DNA of 64,000 nucleotides from G965215225 sp965215225 (GCA_965215225.1 OZ244039.1:2253989-2317988), one strand, 5' to 3'; positions 37,513-47,264 are shown, counted from the stretch's first letter. Notes: generated by a model from the sequence alone, not told the origin. Numbers and translations: made by a program.

Positions 37513-37517
37513 TTGGC

Positions 37518-38681
37518 TTAGTAATCAATCATCTCAAAGCATAGTTCTTTGCTGTTAGGACAGAAGAATTCCACATACTTCAGTCTATTACAACTATTAG
37601 TATTATTGAACTCATCAAAACTATCAAGCAATTCTTGGTAGGCGTGCGAGTTCTTGTTAGAGACCTTCTTTGCCAGTAAAACCGGCTGAATATCACTTGG
37701 TCTATTCGGAATATAATATTGGTCAATCCAATCAATGTATATTTGTATTTGCTTAATATTATATTTGTCGGCTTCTCTTGATTTCATCTCAACACAGACT
37801 AGTTCTCTTTGGTTTTGAGTGATTTTAGATAATGCTATATCAATTCTCTGCATGCCTACACCACAAGATACTTCATTGCCAAGCCATTCAATATCACCAT
37901 CACCTACTAGCGCATTATCCAAGCTAGTGTTCTCTCCTAGCCCAATGTATTTCGTTATATATGCTTGGAGATGAACCTCAAATTGTTGCTTCGCTTGATA
38001 TTTGCTTAGCAATCTCGGCACTATATCTACCTCCTCTTTTCTGCCAACATAAGATTTTGGCTTCTCATCATGGCAGACAATTTGTTGCTTGGCAAGATCA
38101 AAAGATAGCAACTTATTTTGACATTTCAATTCAGTGAAGTGGTTCTTTGTCCTAATGAGCTCTATTAACCTTTCTGCTTCATAGATAGTAATCATAGTAT
38201 TGCCTCGATTTGCTTTGAGTTTTCGGTATATTAAGCTCCACAGCATTTGATTAGGAGAGCTAAGATGCCTAATGTCATCTAAGGCCTCCCTTTCAGGCAC
38301 CCCTTTACTATAAACCTTTTCAGGTTTAATAAGTGTTCTAAAAGTTAAAGACTTCCCCATGATGTCTTTAAGAAATTGCTTTTGATCATTGTTATCCAAG
38401 AAAGAACCATCATGCTCAGCCTTGAAAATGCCAAAGAACTTACCAGCAAACACCTTTTTTGCTATGTTCTGTTGTAAGTAAAAAATGATCTGATCCCCCG
38501 CCTTGATTCGACTAGCATCAGCCATCATACTAACTAACATATTCTCAGTCGCCATGTGAAGAGAAGTCTTGTCAGTGTTGTTGAAATCTATCCTATGTTC
38601 TCTTGACCCAGTGCCGGCAAATAGATACTCTAAGTGATATTGAAATGTTTTGATATCAACGATAAAAACATGAGTTGTCAC
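37518..38681 (-). CDS. Restriction endonuclease with an N-terminal EVE/PUA-like region
   Basis: The 387-residue protein overlaps the methylase stop by 4 bp (ATGA). The N-terminal ~115 residues (MTTHVFIVDIKTFQYHLEYL, IKAGDQIIFYLQQ, VFAGKFFGIFKAEHD) look like an EVE/PUA-type module that may read modified bases. The C-terminal part has QRIDIALSKI with LVCVEMKSREAD (about 285-310), a PD-(D/E)XK site with D and ExK. Together they suggest a nuclease that recognises its site, possibly with a modification-sensing domain; this is inference. Confidence 0.65.
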   Translation of the reverse strand: MTTHVFIVDIKTFQYHLEYLFAGTGSREHRIDFNNTDKTSLHMATENMLVSMMADASRIKAGDQIIFYLQQNIAKKVFAGKFFGIFKAEHDGSFLDNNDQKQFLKDIMGKSLTFRTLIKPEKVYSKGVPEREALDDIRHLSSPNQMLWSLIYRKLKANRGNTMITIYEAERLIELIRTKNHFTELKCQNKLLSFDLAKQQIVCHDEKPKSYVGRKEEVDIVPRLLSKYQAKQQFEVHLQAYITKYIGLGENTSLDNALVGDGDIEWLGNEVSCGVGMQRIDIALSKITQNQRELVCVEMKSREADKYNIKQIQIYIDWIDQYYIPNRPSDIQPVLLAKKVSNKNSHAYQELLDSFDEFNNTNSCNRLKYVEFFCPNSKELCFEMIDY

Positions 38682-39487
38682 GACTTTTGAAAAATCAAGA
38701 TATACTCATGCTTAAAAATATAGAAGCCTCCAACTAAAGCGCGATATCGCCATAGGTTCTCTTGATTTAATTTTGCCCGATTATTTACCATGTTCTTGAC
38801 AATAACGCTTTTTAATCGCAAACCCTCGCCGCATTTTATTGTTTCATCCATTAAGTAAAACCCAAGAGGCACCCACTCACTATTGGTGTATTTATCGCCA
38901 ATAACAATCACCAAATATCTTTTACGATTTAATAGACCAGAGAAATTCTTAACAACAGTGATGAATTTCTTAACAAATTCTTTAACTGATGCAGCATTAC
39001 ACAGATCCTCCTTCCTATCGCTGAATTTGATGATGTCATGATATGGCGGATGTAGGACAATTAGGTCAATGTTCGTTGCGCCTATTTTACTAAGGGCTTG
39101 TATGACTTTTTCACGGGCTATTGAGGCAGTGCTGTCGGTGACTATCACTTCGGTTTGGGTCCTATCACCATTGCCTCTTTCATTATTAATATTGCGACAA
39201 GCCACCTCAGCCACCTGAGGAACAAGCTCAATTCCTATGCCATGACGCCCCAAGGACTTTGCCTCAATAAGAGTTGTTCCATGACCTAAAAAAGGGTCTA
39301 GAACAACATCGCCCTTCTTAGTAAACCTCCTCATCATCTGATTTGGAATCTGCGGAATAAAGTTACCATGATAGGTATTGTTATGCATGCCAGATTTGTC
39401 ACGCTTGCCGATTAACCACAGACTATCAGTAATGATATCGTCATACTGCTTCCAGTCTTTTAAGTTTATGTCATTGATCTGTGCCAT
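38678..39487 (-). CDS. DNA methyltransferase (HPPY type)
   Basis: The 269-residue protein has motif X/I early (RRFTKKGDVVLDPFLGHGTT, then GIGIELVPQVAEVA, about 53-92) and motif IV as LIVLHPPYHDIIKFSD (about 142-157). HPPY is an uncommon but known variant in the beta class. It is the first gene of the two-system block that runs down to 35363. A copy of the palindromic module lies 34 bp upstream, where a TATAAT (minus strand, about 39511-39516) could be the -10. Confidence 0.82.
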   Translation of the reverse strand: MAQINDINLKDWKQYDDIITDSLWLIGKRDKSGMHNNTYHGNFIPQIPNQMMRRFTKKGDVVLDPFLGHGTTLIEAKSLGRHGIGIELVPQVAEVACRNINNERGNGDRTQTEVIVTDSTASIAREKVIQALSKIGATNIDLIVLHPPYHDIIKFSDRKEDLCNAASVKEFVKKFITVVKNFSGLLNRKRYLVIVIGDKYTNSEWVPLGFYLMDETIKCGEGLRLKSVIVKNMVNNRAKLNQENLWRYRALVGGFYIFKHEYILIFQKS

Positions 39488-39510
39488 CTGCGTGTTGAGC
39501 CTAATGTCTT

Positions 39511-39577
39511 ATTATAGTTTGCGAATCTGCATCATAAGTGCATCTTTGTTTGGATGGGATTATATAATCCCATCCAA
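39511..39577 (-). promoter_or_regulatory. Palindromic module (copy 3) with a candidate -10 for the R-M block
   Basis: The 28-bp perfect palindrome 39550-39577 (TTGGATGGGATTAT and its complement) and GCGAATCTGCATCATAAGTG (39521-39540) repeat the module of 7534-7596. Read toward the methylase, TATAAT follows the conserved block about where a -10 would be. At cysC the same position holds AATATAAA. The block could therefore be a shared promoter/operator. Confidence 0.5.
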
Positions 39578-39631
39578 GCAAAACAAACAAGAGGTATCAA
39601 AATGTCTAAAAGATATTACGCCTTTCAATAT

Positions 39632-39931
39632 ATTTTAACTCATCGGAGAATGCCCGCAAATCACAATCCCGTGATTCAGTTATCCATGAGAACTCGGATT
39701 TTAACTCATCGGAGAATGCCCGCAAATCACAATTAATTTGTCATAAAATCCCCATCCATCATTATTTTAACTCATCGGAGAATGCCCGCAAATCACAATC
39801 CGCATGCGATTGGCATGGGTGGTGGTCTCATTTTAACTCATCGGAGAATGCCCGCAAATCACAATTTTATTCAATAGGGATTGGCGGAGGAGCGAATTTT
39901 AACTCATCGGAGAGTGCCCGCAAATCACAAT
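39632..39931. CRISPR. CRISPR array, five 36-bp repeats and four 30-bp spacers
   Basis: Repeats are at 39632, 39698, 39764, 39830 and 39896. They start ATTTTAACTCATCGG, contain AGAATGCCCGC and end AAATCACAAT; only the last has a change (AGAGTGCCCG). All four spacers are exactly 30 bp and unrelated. The 36/30 geometry and the ATTGTGATTTG start of the reverse complement resemble type II-C arrays. The single variant repeat puts the old, leader-distal end next to ctpA, so the leader is probably 39578-39631. No cas gene or tracrRNA candidate is seen in the window. Confidence 0.93.
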
Positions 39932-39949
39932 TAAGCTAGCCAGGTTGAG

Positions 39950-41197
39950 TTATGTGCCTTCTTTTTTGATGGCGGCTACACTGCCAGAGGAAGTTAGTCT
40001 TTCTAAGATATTGTAGCTTTCCCACAGTTGAGGGTCGTGGCTGAAGAGGGCTTGGGCGTCCTTAGTGAAGCCTAGTGACTCCATTTGTTTTTCCGAAACA
40101 GTGGCATTGGTGCTTCGGCGAGGCAGATCCACTAGGATGTCTGGTTCTATCCCCTTTTCATGAATGAACCTCCCGTCAGGCGTCATATAACGAGCAGTGG
40201 TAAGTTTGATTGAGGCCTCAGGGCTGATGTCAAAAACGCTTTGAACTGTGCCCTTGCCAAAACTCTTGGTTCCCACTACTAGTGCTCTATCATGGTCTTG
40301 TAAGGCACCCGCGACTATCTCAGAGGCAGAAGCCGAGCCGCTGTTAATAAGCACTACTAGCTGCGCATTCTGAGTGATGTCGTCTCCACTGGCGCGCGCA
40401 ACAAATTTAGATTGTTCATTTCGCCCTTGAGTAGAAACTATGATACCATCACTGATAAAGATATTAGAAACCCCCACCGCGGCGCTCAATAGGCCGCCAG
40501 GATTATTGCGAAGGTCAAGAATGATGCCGCCCAAAGGGTCTCGCTCTTTTAGCTGGCGCGACAGGTCGGCGGCGGTATTCCTTTGAAAATTACTAATACG
40601 AGAATATACATAGCCATCCTTAATAGGAACCATAGTGGTGCTGGAGAGCTTGATGACTTCTCTCACCAACTCAAATGTCAATTCTTCTTTAACACCCTTT
40701 CGCTTGATTATCAAAGTGATAGAGCTGCCAGGCTTGCCGCGCATCCTATCAACTGCCTGTTCCAAATCCATATTGGCGGTAGACTCACCGTCTATCTTAA
40801 TGATCCTATCTAGTGCCTCTATGCCGGCTCGTTGGGCGGGAGTGCCGTCAATGGGAGCTATGACCTTAACTGCATCCTTATCATAGGACACCTGAATGCC
40901 GAGCCCACCGAATTGACCCTGGGTTCTTATCTTCAATTCACTCTTTTGTCTCTTATCTAGATAGGAAGAATAGGGGTCAAGATCACGCAGCATACCGCGA
41001 ATCGCTTCGCGAATCAGTTCGGTATCTTCGGTATCATCAACATAGTGCTCCTGAATGATTTCAAGGGTCTTAGCGAATTCGCGAATCTCACTAAGCGGGA
41101 GCTGTTGATTACGAGCCGCATCGGAAGAAGTAAGAATAAAGAAGCTAAAGATAGCCAGTAGCAATAGCTTGCGGCCGGAATTAATAATATTATTCAT
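39950..41197 (-). CDS. ctpA: S41 C-terminal processing protease (CtpA type)
   Basis: This periplasmic PDZ protease is 415 residues long. It has a signal peptide (LLLLAIFSFFILTSSDAA, about 10-27), the LDPYSSYLDK segment and a PDZ domain (GGLGIQV to IIKRKG, about 95-175). The catalytic region is DLRNNPGGLLSAAV, with SGSASASEIVAGAL (Ser) and GTKSFGKGTVQ (Lys). Family members trim envelope proteins and lipoproteins or control peptidoglycan hydrolases. gpmI and an FtsB-like coiled-coil gene, usual neighbours of ctpA, lie further along the same strand, separated here by the inserted large lipoprotein protease. Confidence 0.93.
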   Translation of the reverse strand: MNNIINSGRKLLLLAIFSFFILTSSDAARNQQLPLSEIREFAKTLEIIQEHYVDDTEDTELIREAIRGMLRDLDPYSSYLDKRQKSELKIRTQGQFGGLGIQVSYDKDAVKVIAPIDGTPAQRAGIEALDRIIKIDGESTANMDLEQAVDRMRGKPGSSITLIIKRKGVKEELTFELVREVIKLSSTTMVPIKDGYVYSRISNFQRNTAADLSRQLKERDPLGGIILDLRNNPGGLLSAAVGVSNIFISDGIIVSTQGRNEQSKFVARASGDDITQNAQLVVLINSGSASASEIVAGALQDHDRALVVGTKSFGKGTVQSVFDISPEASIKLTTARYMTPDGRFIHEKGIEPDILVDLPRRSTNATVSEKQMESLGFTKDAQALFSHDPQLWESYNILERLTSSGSVAAIKKEGT

Positions 41198-41224
41198 TTT
41201 TTCACCTTATAAAGTATTTCATTA

Positions 41225-41788
41225 TTAACGATTGGAGTAGATATTCGTCCACCAATCTGGCGATGAAATAGCCACCATATTATGAGAGGCAAGGCGGTTG
41301 GCAAGTCTAACTGATGACATGCCCGGCGGTGTCTCTATGACATAGCCTCTCTTATGCCAAGTTGCCTTCTTGGCTTTGAACCCACCTGCCTCGGCGCGGA
41401 GAAAGTCTTCTATTTCGCTCTCTTTGCTGTTGGCTGTGAATACCACTATCACACCGCCGGGCAGGGATTTGAGTCCGCCACCACTCTCGCTAAAAACTGG
41501 TGATAGCGCTGGGTCGGCAGTAGTGTTAAAGAAGCTTTCTGTCCCGATTGGAGAATCCGCCTCAAGCCGATAGATCACCACAGCAGGATATTCTTTATAG
41601 ACCCCAGCCAAGCCAGTCTCATCCTGTAATTCAAATGGATCATTGAGAAAATCGGCGGCCAGACCAGGCAGCTGTTCCAGCCTTAGCTTCCGTTTGCCAT
41701 CCATCCAATAATCTTCCTCTGCCAATAGGGACCATGGCAAAACCAGTCCTAAGAGCAAAGGGATAAAGTATCTCTTGATAAAAACCAT
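41225..41788 (-). CDS. Secreted S8-propeptide-like protein
   Basis: The 187-residue protein has a signal peptide (LLLGLVLPWSLLAEE, cleavage after LLA about residue 23) and no catalytic domain. Its second half (GGVIVVFTANSKESEIEDFL, then WHKRGYVIETPPG, then NRLASHNMVAISSPDWW) follows the pattern of subtilisin-type propeptides that fold against the protease. The protease at 42166-46953 has no obvious propeptide next to its catalytic domain and lies upstream on the same strand. It may serve as a separate chaperone or inhibitor; this is inference. Confidence 0.5.
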   Translation of the reverse strand: MVFIKRYFIPLLLGLVLPWSLLAEEDYWMDGKRKLRLEQLPGLAADFLNDPFELQDETGLAGVYKEYPAVVIYRLEADSPIGTESFFNTTADPALSPVFSESGGGLKSLPGGVIVVFTANSKESEIEDFLRAEAGGFKAKKATWHKRGYVIETPPGMSSVRLANRLASHNMVAISSPDWWTNIYSNR

Positions 41789-41956
41789 AATGTTTATTTT
41801 ACATCAAAATTAAGGATAAAAGCTAAAAAAAAGTATTTTTAATTGTTTGAAATAGGAAGTCTTAATAAGCCTTAATAAGCCTTAATAACTCCTAATAAGC
41901 CCTCATAAGCCTTAATAATTGGGAATTATATCCAATCTTCCACAAAAGAAAATATT

Positions 41957-42097
41957 ATGAAAAAGAAAGCCCCGAAGCGGAGAAGTCATAAAAAGCGAGA
42001 CCATTTACGGTCAGACCTTCCGCCAATAAAGGAAGCGAAGTTTAACAGCTTCACAGATTTTCTTTTACAGACACTCATCAAAAAGAGAGTGGAATAA
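41957..42097 (+). CDS. 46-residue basic peptide, paralogue of 28548-28649
   Basis: It begins MKKKAPKRRSHKKRDHLRSD and ends DFLLQTLIKKRVE: a Lys/Arg-rich first half followed by a short amphipathic segment. Conservation with the copy at 28548-28649 at both protein and DNA level argues that it is a real gene or repeat unit. The flanking stretch 41850-41930 is a TTAATAAGCC-type repeat. Function unknown. Confidence 0.5.
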   Translation: MKKKAPKRRSHKKRDHLRSDLPPIKEAKFNSFTDFLLQTLIKKRVE

Positions 42098-42165
42098 GGG
42101 GATTTATGGATTTGTGGAAGATACTATGTAGTTCCCTAATAATTTCTCATGATCCTTAATAATCC

Positions 42166-45100
42166 CTAGTGACCGTAGAATCTCAATTCCCATTTCAAAT
42201 CGCTTGATAGCCCTTTCCCCTCTAAGCGCCAGTTTCCTGTGGCGGCTTGTCCTAGATTGGCAGCGGTTGCAAAGGTAAAGCCTGAGGGAATACCACAATC
42301 GTTCATATTACTGAAGCAAAAATGAGCACGGGTAAGAAGACTCCGTGTTCCCTGAGGGGATACTAGCACCAGCTCCATTGTGCCGAAATCCTCTTGATCA
42401 CTTTCAACTTCAATTTCAGTCCATTCAATGAAGTTGATGTTTGATTGGATATTGACAGAGCTGTGACTGGCAGAAGGGCTTAGTGTTTGCTCATCCGCGG
42501 TATCGGTCTTTTGCGCTGGTAAGCTTCGCCAGCTCTTTGCCAACTGGTTTGCTTTAGCTGCATTTATCGCGCCAAAACCATGGTAGATACTATGATTATA
42601 GAAATGAGAAGAGTTGGCATAGCCGCGCGCGGCTGGCTGCCAGTTGGCATCTGCTTGATCAACTTTTGTTGCGCTCTCTGCCAAGATCAGCTTAGTATCG
42701 CGCCAGGTCAGCTTAGGATAAGCAGAGCGCAAAACAGCAATCACCCCACTCACTATAGGAGCAGCTGCCGAGGTGCCAGAAAAGAAACGGGTATATTCCC
42801 GACTGCCGCCAATCGGCTCAAGATAGGAAAGCTGCCCGCTATCTACACCATAGAAATCACCACCATCAAAGTTCCAAGGAGGCAAGCCTGGCCAAGTTAG
42901 ATTGCTGAGCCTAGTAGGAATAACTAATTCGCCCGGTTGAAAATGGTAATTGTCGATATTGTATCCACCTGAAACCAAATCGGTGGTGGCTATGCCACAT
43001 TGACTGAGATCTGTATTAATGTTCTCACTAAGAAAGGGAGCATTACAAATATCTCCCCTATCGCCAGAAGGGGCGCACAACCACAGATTAGCGCCTATAT
43101 TAGAGTAGCTTATAGACTGGTTGCCTATCCCAATGGCACACACAGTAATGACGCCGCGATGATTGAGCCTTTCTTCATAGCTTGCCATATCGTAAAGCTG
43201 ACGCGTGTTGCCTGCCGAAAAGACATAGTTAATCCCTTTGCCATCTAAGCCATTTAAGTTTTCGCTCACCACCTTATCAAATATTTCTCTTGCTGGCACC
43301 AAGCGGGAAGGTCTACTAGCGCCCCAGCTGTTGCTGATAACCACAGTCTCATTGGTGCGCGGTGTCAAGGCTTCCGCCATATTACGAGAAGTAAATCGCT
43401 TCAACAGATTAGAAAGATAGATGCCTACCTGAGGAGCCACTCCCTTAAGCCCAATCTGGTTGTCGCCGCGGGCGGCTATGATTCCCGCCACTGAGGTGCC
43501 ATGGCCATCTTCCTCTTCGTCCATCGGTTCTGGCAGGTAATACAGCTCATTGCCTTCTTGTGCCGCCAAAAAGTTGCGGCTCTTGTTGATGAGTATATTG
43601 GGAATAAGGTCGGGGTGAGTAAAATCAAGCGCATCATCTGCTATGGCCACATGAACACCTGCACCAGTGAGGTTCTCAGCCCAAAGCTCCTTAATGCCGA
43701 TGCTATCCAAATACCATTGTCTTTCTATTAATGGATCTGATAGAGGCTCCTCAGGCGCGGTTGATTCATTGTCATCTGGGTCGGCAGGAGCAGGCGGGTC
43801 GGGGAGAAAGGAAGAAACCGCAGGAGGAAAATAACGGGGGGCTCGTTGTTTTGCCAGATCGCCGACTACACAGTGAAGAGCGGGATATTGAGAACTATTG
43901 CCAAAGTCCCACAGCCGATTGGTTGATGACCTCTCTTCTTCCTCGATATTGCCGCTCCCATCTGTATCACAATAGCTGGCTAGCTTGCCATCAAGCTGGG
44001 GATGATTGAATGAAGCCCTTGCCCAGCTGGCATAGATCCCGGTGTAATTGGTTGGGTGGCGAAGTTCCTCAGTGGTCTTAGCAGATCCATCGGTTATCAT
44101 CCTTTGGGAAACATTGAGATCCCAGTAGGAGTTCTTAATACTGTTAAGACCAGGCTCTGTTCCTATTAGGCCGCCATTTGGCAGAGGACCCACCACTGCA
44201 TAGGAAGAAACAATGCTAGTATTGATGCTGTCTCCTATTAGAGCGCCCGCCTCATTGGGAGTAATTAAGGTCGCCATAGCATAAGAAGAGACCAGCTGGT
44301 TATTGTCTCCTTGAGCTAGGATGCCCCCAGTGAGACTTCCTCCATGAAGCCGATTGACCAGGGCATAGCTAGCAAGGACAATGGAGTCATCACCATAACC
44401 AATCAGCCCACCAGCCGCCTCAGAGGCATTAATCGTCTCACTAATGGCATAGGATGAGCGAATAACGGCTTGATTTCCGCCACCGATTAGGCCGCCGCCT
44501 GTATGGGCTTCCCCTATCATACCGATTTCGGCATAGGAAGAAACCACTGAGACCTGGTCTCCTCTGCCTATCAGACCGCCAGCCAGCTCAGCGTCGCAAA
44601 TATTGGCAGTGAGGGCATAGGAATGGTGAAGCCTCAGCCTGCTTCCGCTTCCCACCAGCCCGCCAACATCTCTGCCGCACAGGAAGCTACTATTGGCATA
44701 GGAAGCAACTATATGGACGTCTTCTCCAGCTGCCACCAGCCCACCGCTACTGCTGCTCTCAGAATATACCAGCTGAGTATGAGATTGAGAGGTGCTGATA
44801 TTGCTATTGACTCCCTCTCCTATCAATCCCCCCGCCTTGCCATCGGTTATTATCAGATTTACCTTAGCAATAGAATCATAGACGCTGGACGAAGCTCCCT
44901 TCCCTAGCAAACCACCTGCCCCATCGAAACCATATACTAAGCTGCCGTTATAAAGGGATTGGTTAATCAACATATCATCACCCTGTCCAACTAGACCGGC
45001 TGCTAGTCTTCCGGACACCATATCAATCAGCGCCTCGGAATCTTCTAGCTTGCTGTCGGAAGCAGAACCCATCAAGCCGCCCGACCAGCTCCTCAAGGAT

Positions 45101-46953
45101 CTCACCCAATTTCCCTCAGCCCTCACTCCAGCTACTTCGGTGCCTTCACCATCGGCTACCAACCCGCCAGCCGCTTCCAAACTCTCTATCAAATCAAATT
45201 CGACATAGGAAGAAGAAATGCGCGCATGTTCCGCATCACCTATCAGCCCTCCTGCCTCACGGTCGGCAAGGACAGCTTCTACTATTGAATGAGATTGTGA
45301 GACCTGGGCAAATTCGCCATCTCCGATTAAGCCACCGCTATCCTCACGCCCCAGCACCACCTCCTTAACAGCAAAAGAGTGATTGACAATAGCATTTTGA
45401 CCACTGCCTATCAGACCGCCCACATCTGTAAGCCCTACCACACTCTCACGAGTGGCTGAGGAATTATAGACCCAAGCAAATCGTCCATCGCCTATCAACC
45501 CCCCTACTCTGACAGCGGAACTAAGACCTATCAAGCCTTGAGCCGAGGAAGAGATGACTCGCGCACCATAGCCATCGCCTATCAATCCACCCACAGACCC
45601 TCTGAAAGCTATTATGCGATCGCTATAGACGGAAGAGGAAATAACACTAGAACGATAACCATTCCCTATCAGACCGCCCACATTGGCAGTCCCGCCAATG
45701 ACTATAGAAACATTGACATGGGAGTCCTCCACTCTACCAGCTGGTAGGCTACCTGCCAGACCACCGACTAAACCTGCACCCTGGACTGCTTCAATATGAG
45801 CACCAGAGTGGTTGATGCTCACCAGATTCCCATTGCCTATCAAACCACCAATGGATAGACCCGAGCCCTGAACAGTCTCTCCTTCAATCGAGACGGTATC
45901 AATGGTAAGATTCTCGCCTCGCCCCACTAGGCTAGCCACCTGAGCCTCGCCCTCTATATGGGTAAAGGAAAGGGTGAGATTGGCTAGCTTTGCATGCTCA
46001 ATATTACCGAACAACCCCACACAAGAAGAAGCTGGCTGGCTGATGGATAGGTTGGTGATGCCATAGCCTCTACCGTCAAAATGGCCGCTAAACGAAGTGG
46101 CTATGACCGGAAAATGAGCATTATCTTCATCTAGTGCCAAGGGTATCCAATCGTAATCAGCCAGACTGATGTTGCCCATGAGCTCATAGCCATAACAACT
46201 GGTCGTTCCGCCCAAGCCTTCGCAGCCTGAGGTGATAAGGGATATGCTCCTCTCTTGCCCGACCGCTTCAACCGCCTTGCCACTGCCATCTAGGGCATAG
46301 CGAATATTATAGAGTTCAGCTGGTGTAGTAATTTCAATGAGACCATTGCCATCATCATCTGGGTCTAGTAGGTCGCCTACCCCATCTCCATCCCTATCAT
46401 TGCCCTCATCACCATTCTCCCCATTTTGAGCATTCTCTCCATTTTGAGTGGGTAAGTCAATCGGTTCAAGTTGATAGCTCCCGTCCGGGTTATGTCCAGT
46501 CGTTATTGTGCCTCGCCCAAGCAAGACTTGATAATATTCATCCAGCCGTCGGTGAGCGGTATAACAGATATTACAGTCATCATTACAGATTTGCTCGGTC
46601 CGCTGATAATAACCAATCAGCTCTACTCGATATTGGGTGTTGTTTGTCAGTCCCTCAATAAGGGCTTGCTGGAATCCCAATGCCAACTCGGCGCTTGTTT
46701 CAATGGTTCTATTGATAGCTTGGCTGCCGGAATCTAAGGAGACCCACCTTAAGACCAGTGAGTCTAAGATTGCATTGGGTTGAGGAAAATTCTCCCAGCT
46801 GACGAGAATCTGAGTTTCATAAGAAGTAAGATTAAGTTCTTGAACTAGCGGGCGTTCATCAGAAGTTGAAGGGCTGGAATTCTTAGCACAGGCTGCCAAA
46901 AGCCCTAAGAAGCATAGGACTAGACAAGAGAGAAAAAAATAACGGGCCTTCAT
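42166..46953 (-). CDS. Large surface lipoprotein: GLUG repeats, subtilisin (S8) protease and P-domain
   Basis: The start at 46953 (MKARYFFLSC) gives a standard signal with lipobox GLLAAC; the frame is open upstream to 46986. In ~1,595 residues it has a fibronectin-like N-region, a short Ca-repeat (RDGDGVGDLLDPDDDGNG), and about twenty GLUG-like units up to ~1,000 (VGGLIGNG, GGLIGDG, ISSSYVEF). A complete subtilase follows: Asp in HVAIADDALDFTHPDL, His in DGHGTSVAGIIAARG, Asn in FSAGNT, Ser in SGTSAAAPIVSGVIA. A C-terminal P-domain (ESDQEDFGTMELVLVSPQG) ends the protein. It is predicted to be an outer-membrane-anchored protease with a long stalk; the substrate is unknown. Confidence 0.88.
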   Translation of the reverse strand: MKARYFFLSCLVLCFLGLLAACAKNSSPSTSDERPLVQELNLTSYETQILVSWENFPQPNAILDSLVLRWVSLDSGSQAINRTIETSAELALGFQQALIEGLTNNTQYRVELIGYYQRTEQICNDDCNICYTAHRRLDEYYQVLLGRGTITTGHNPDGSYQLEPIDLPTQNGENAQNGENGDEGNDRDGDGVGDLLDPDDDGNGLIEITTPAELYNIRYALDGSGKAVEAVGQERSISLITSGCEGLGGTTSCYGYELMGNISLADYDWIPLALDEDNAHFPVIATSFSGHFDGRGYGITNLSISQPASSCVGLFGNIEHAKLANLTLSFTHIEGEAQVASLVGRGENLTIDTVSIEGETVQGSGLSIGGLIGNGNLVSINHSGAHIEAVQGAGLVGGLAGSLPAGRVEDSHVNVSIVIGGTANVGGLIGNGYRSSVISSSVYSDRIIAFRGSVGGLIGDGYGARVISSSAQGLIGLSSAVRVGGLIGDGRFAWVYNSSATRESVVGLTDVGGLIGSGQNAIVNHSFAVKEVVLGREDSGGLIGDGEFAQVSQSHSIVEAVLADREAGGLIGDAEHARISSSYVEFDLIESLEAAGGLVADGEGTEVAGVRAEGNWVRSLRSWSGGLMGSASDSKLEDSEALIDMVSGRLAAGLVGQGDDMLINQSLYNGSLVYGFDGAGGLLGKGASSSVYDSIAKVNLIITDGKAGGLIGEGVNSNISTSQSHTQLVYSESSSSGGLVAAGEDVHIVASYANSSFLCGRDVGGLVGSGSRLRLHHSYALTANICDAELAGGLIGRGDQVSVVSSYAEIGMIGEAHTGGGLIGGGNQAVIRSSYAISETINASEAAGGLIGYGDDSIVLASYALVNRLHGGSLTGGILAQGDNNQLVSSYAMATLITPNEAGALIGDSINTSIVSSYAVVGPLPNGGLIGTEPGLNSIKNSYWDLNVSQRMITDGSAKTTEELRHPTNYTGIYASWARASFNHPQLDGKLASYCDTDGSGNIEEEERSSTNRLWDFGNSSQYPALHCVVGDLAKQRAPRYFPPAVSSFLPDPPAPADPDDNESTAPEEPLSDPLIERQWYLDSIGIKELWAENLTGAGVHVAIADDALDFTHPDLIPNILINKSRNFLAAQEGNELYYLPEPMDEEEDGHGTSVAGIIAARGDNQIGLKGVAPQVGIYLSNLLKRFTSRNMAEALTPRTNETVVISNSWGASRPSRLVPAREIFDKVVSENLNGLDGKGINYVFSAGNTRQLYDMASYEERLNHRGVITVCAIGIGNQSISYSNIGANLWLCAPSGDRGDICNAPFLSENINTDLSQCGIATTDLVSGGYNIDNYHFQPGELVIPTRLSNLTWPGLPPWNFDGGDFYGVDSGQLSYLEPIGGSREYTRFFSGTSAAAPIVSGVIAVLRSAYPKLTWRDTKLILAESATKVDQADANWQPAARGYANSSHFYNHSIYHGFGAINAAKANQLAKSWRSLPAQKTDTADEQTLSPSASHSSVNIQSNINFIEWTEIEVESDQEDFGTMELVLVSPQGTRSLLTRAHFCFSNMNDCGIPSGFTFATAANLGQAATGNWRLEGKGLSSDLKWELRFYGH

Positions 46954-47000
46954 CACCGCCATCGCCATCAGCATCAAGATTGACAATCCCCCTTCGAAGC

Positions 47001-47264
47001 CTATCTTAGCTGCGCCTGCAATTGCTGTCCTTGATGGCGGACAGCATCCAGTCGCTCAATCAATTCTTCTCTTTGTTCTAGCAAGAGCCCATGTTCTTTT
47101 TTGAGCCCATCAATCTCAAGACGCAAATTCTTTATTTCAGCGGTTTCTTGTTGAGTTGGTTGTCCCTCATCTCCCTGCCACACCTGCCATTCCTGCCACA
47201 AAACATAAGTGATTATAATCAGGAAGATGACAATAACAACACCCAAAAATGCTTTCGTCCTCAT
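47001..47264 (-). CDS. Small membrane protein with coiled coil (FtsB-like shape)
   Basis: The 87-residue protein has one N-terminal transmembrane helix (AFLGVVIVIFLIIITYVLW, about 5-23) and a C-terminal coiled coil (KNLRLEIDGLKKEHGLLLEQ). Shape and size recall FtsB/DivIC or the murein-hydrolase activator stalks, but no diagnostic motif is present. It lies 22 bp after gpmI, where an EnvC-type activator is found in many gammaproteobacteria; it is much too short for EnvC. Confidence 0.55.
   Translation of the reverse strand: MRTKAFLGVVIVIFLIIITYVLWQEWQVWQGDEGQPTQQETAEIKNLRLEIDGLKKEHGLLLEQREELIERLDAVRHQGQQLQAQLR

Noticed and set aside
39554..39736. Small frame with a purine-rich upstream site reading into the CRISPR repeats
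   Set aside because: Its codons are mostly array repeat and spacer; composition does not look like a protein and a Cas2 remnant was considered but no Cas2 motif is seen.
43000..45750. Plus-strand frames opposite the protease lipoprotein
   Set aside because: They are shadows of the GLUG repeats, without start signals or domains.
47001..47264. FtsB
   Set aside because: Only the general shape (one helix plus coiled coil) fits; no diagnostic motif and not the usual eno context, so the name was not given.
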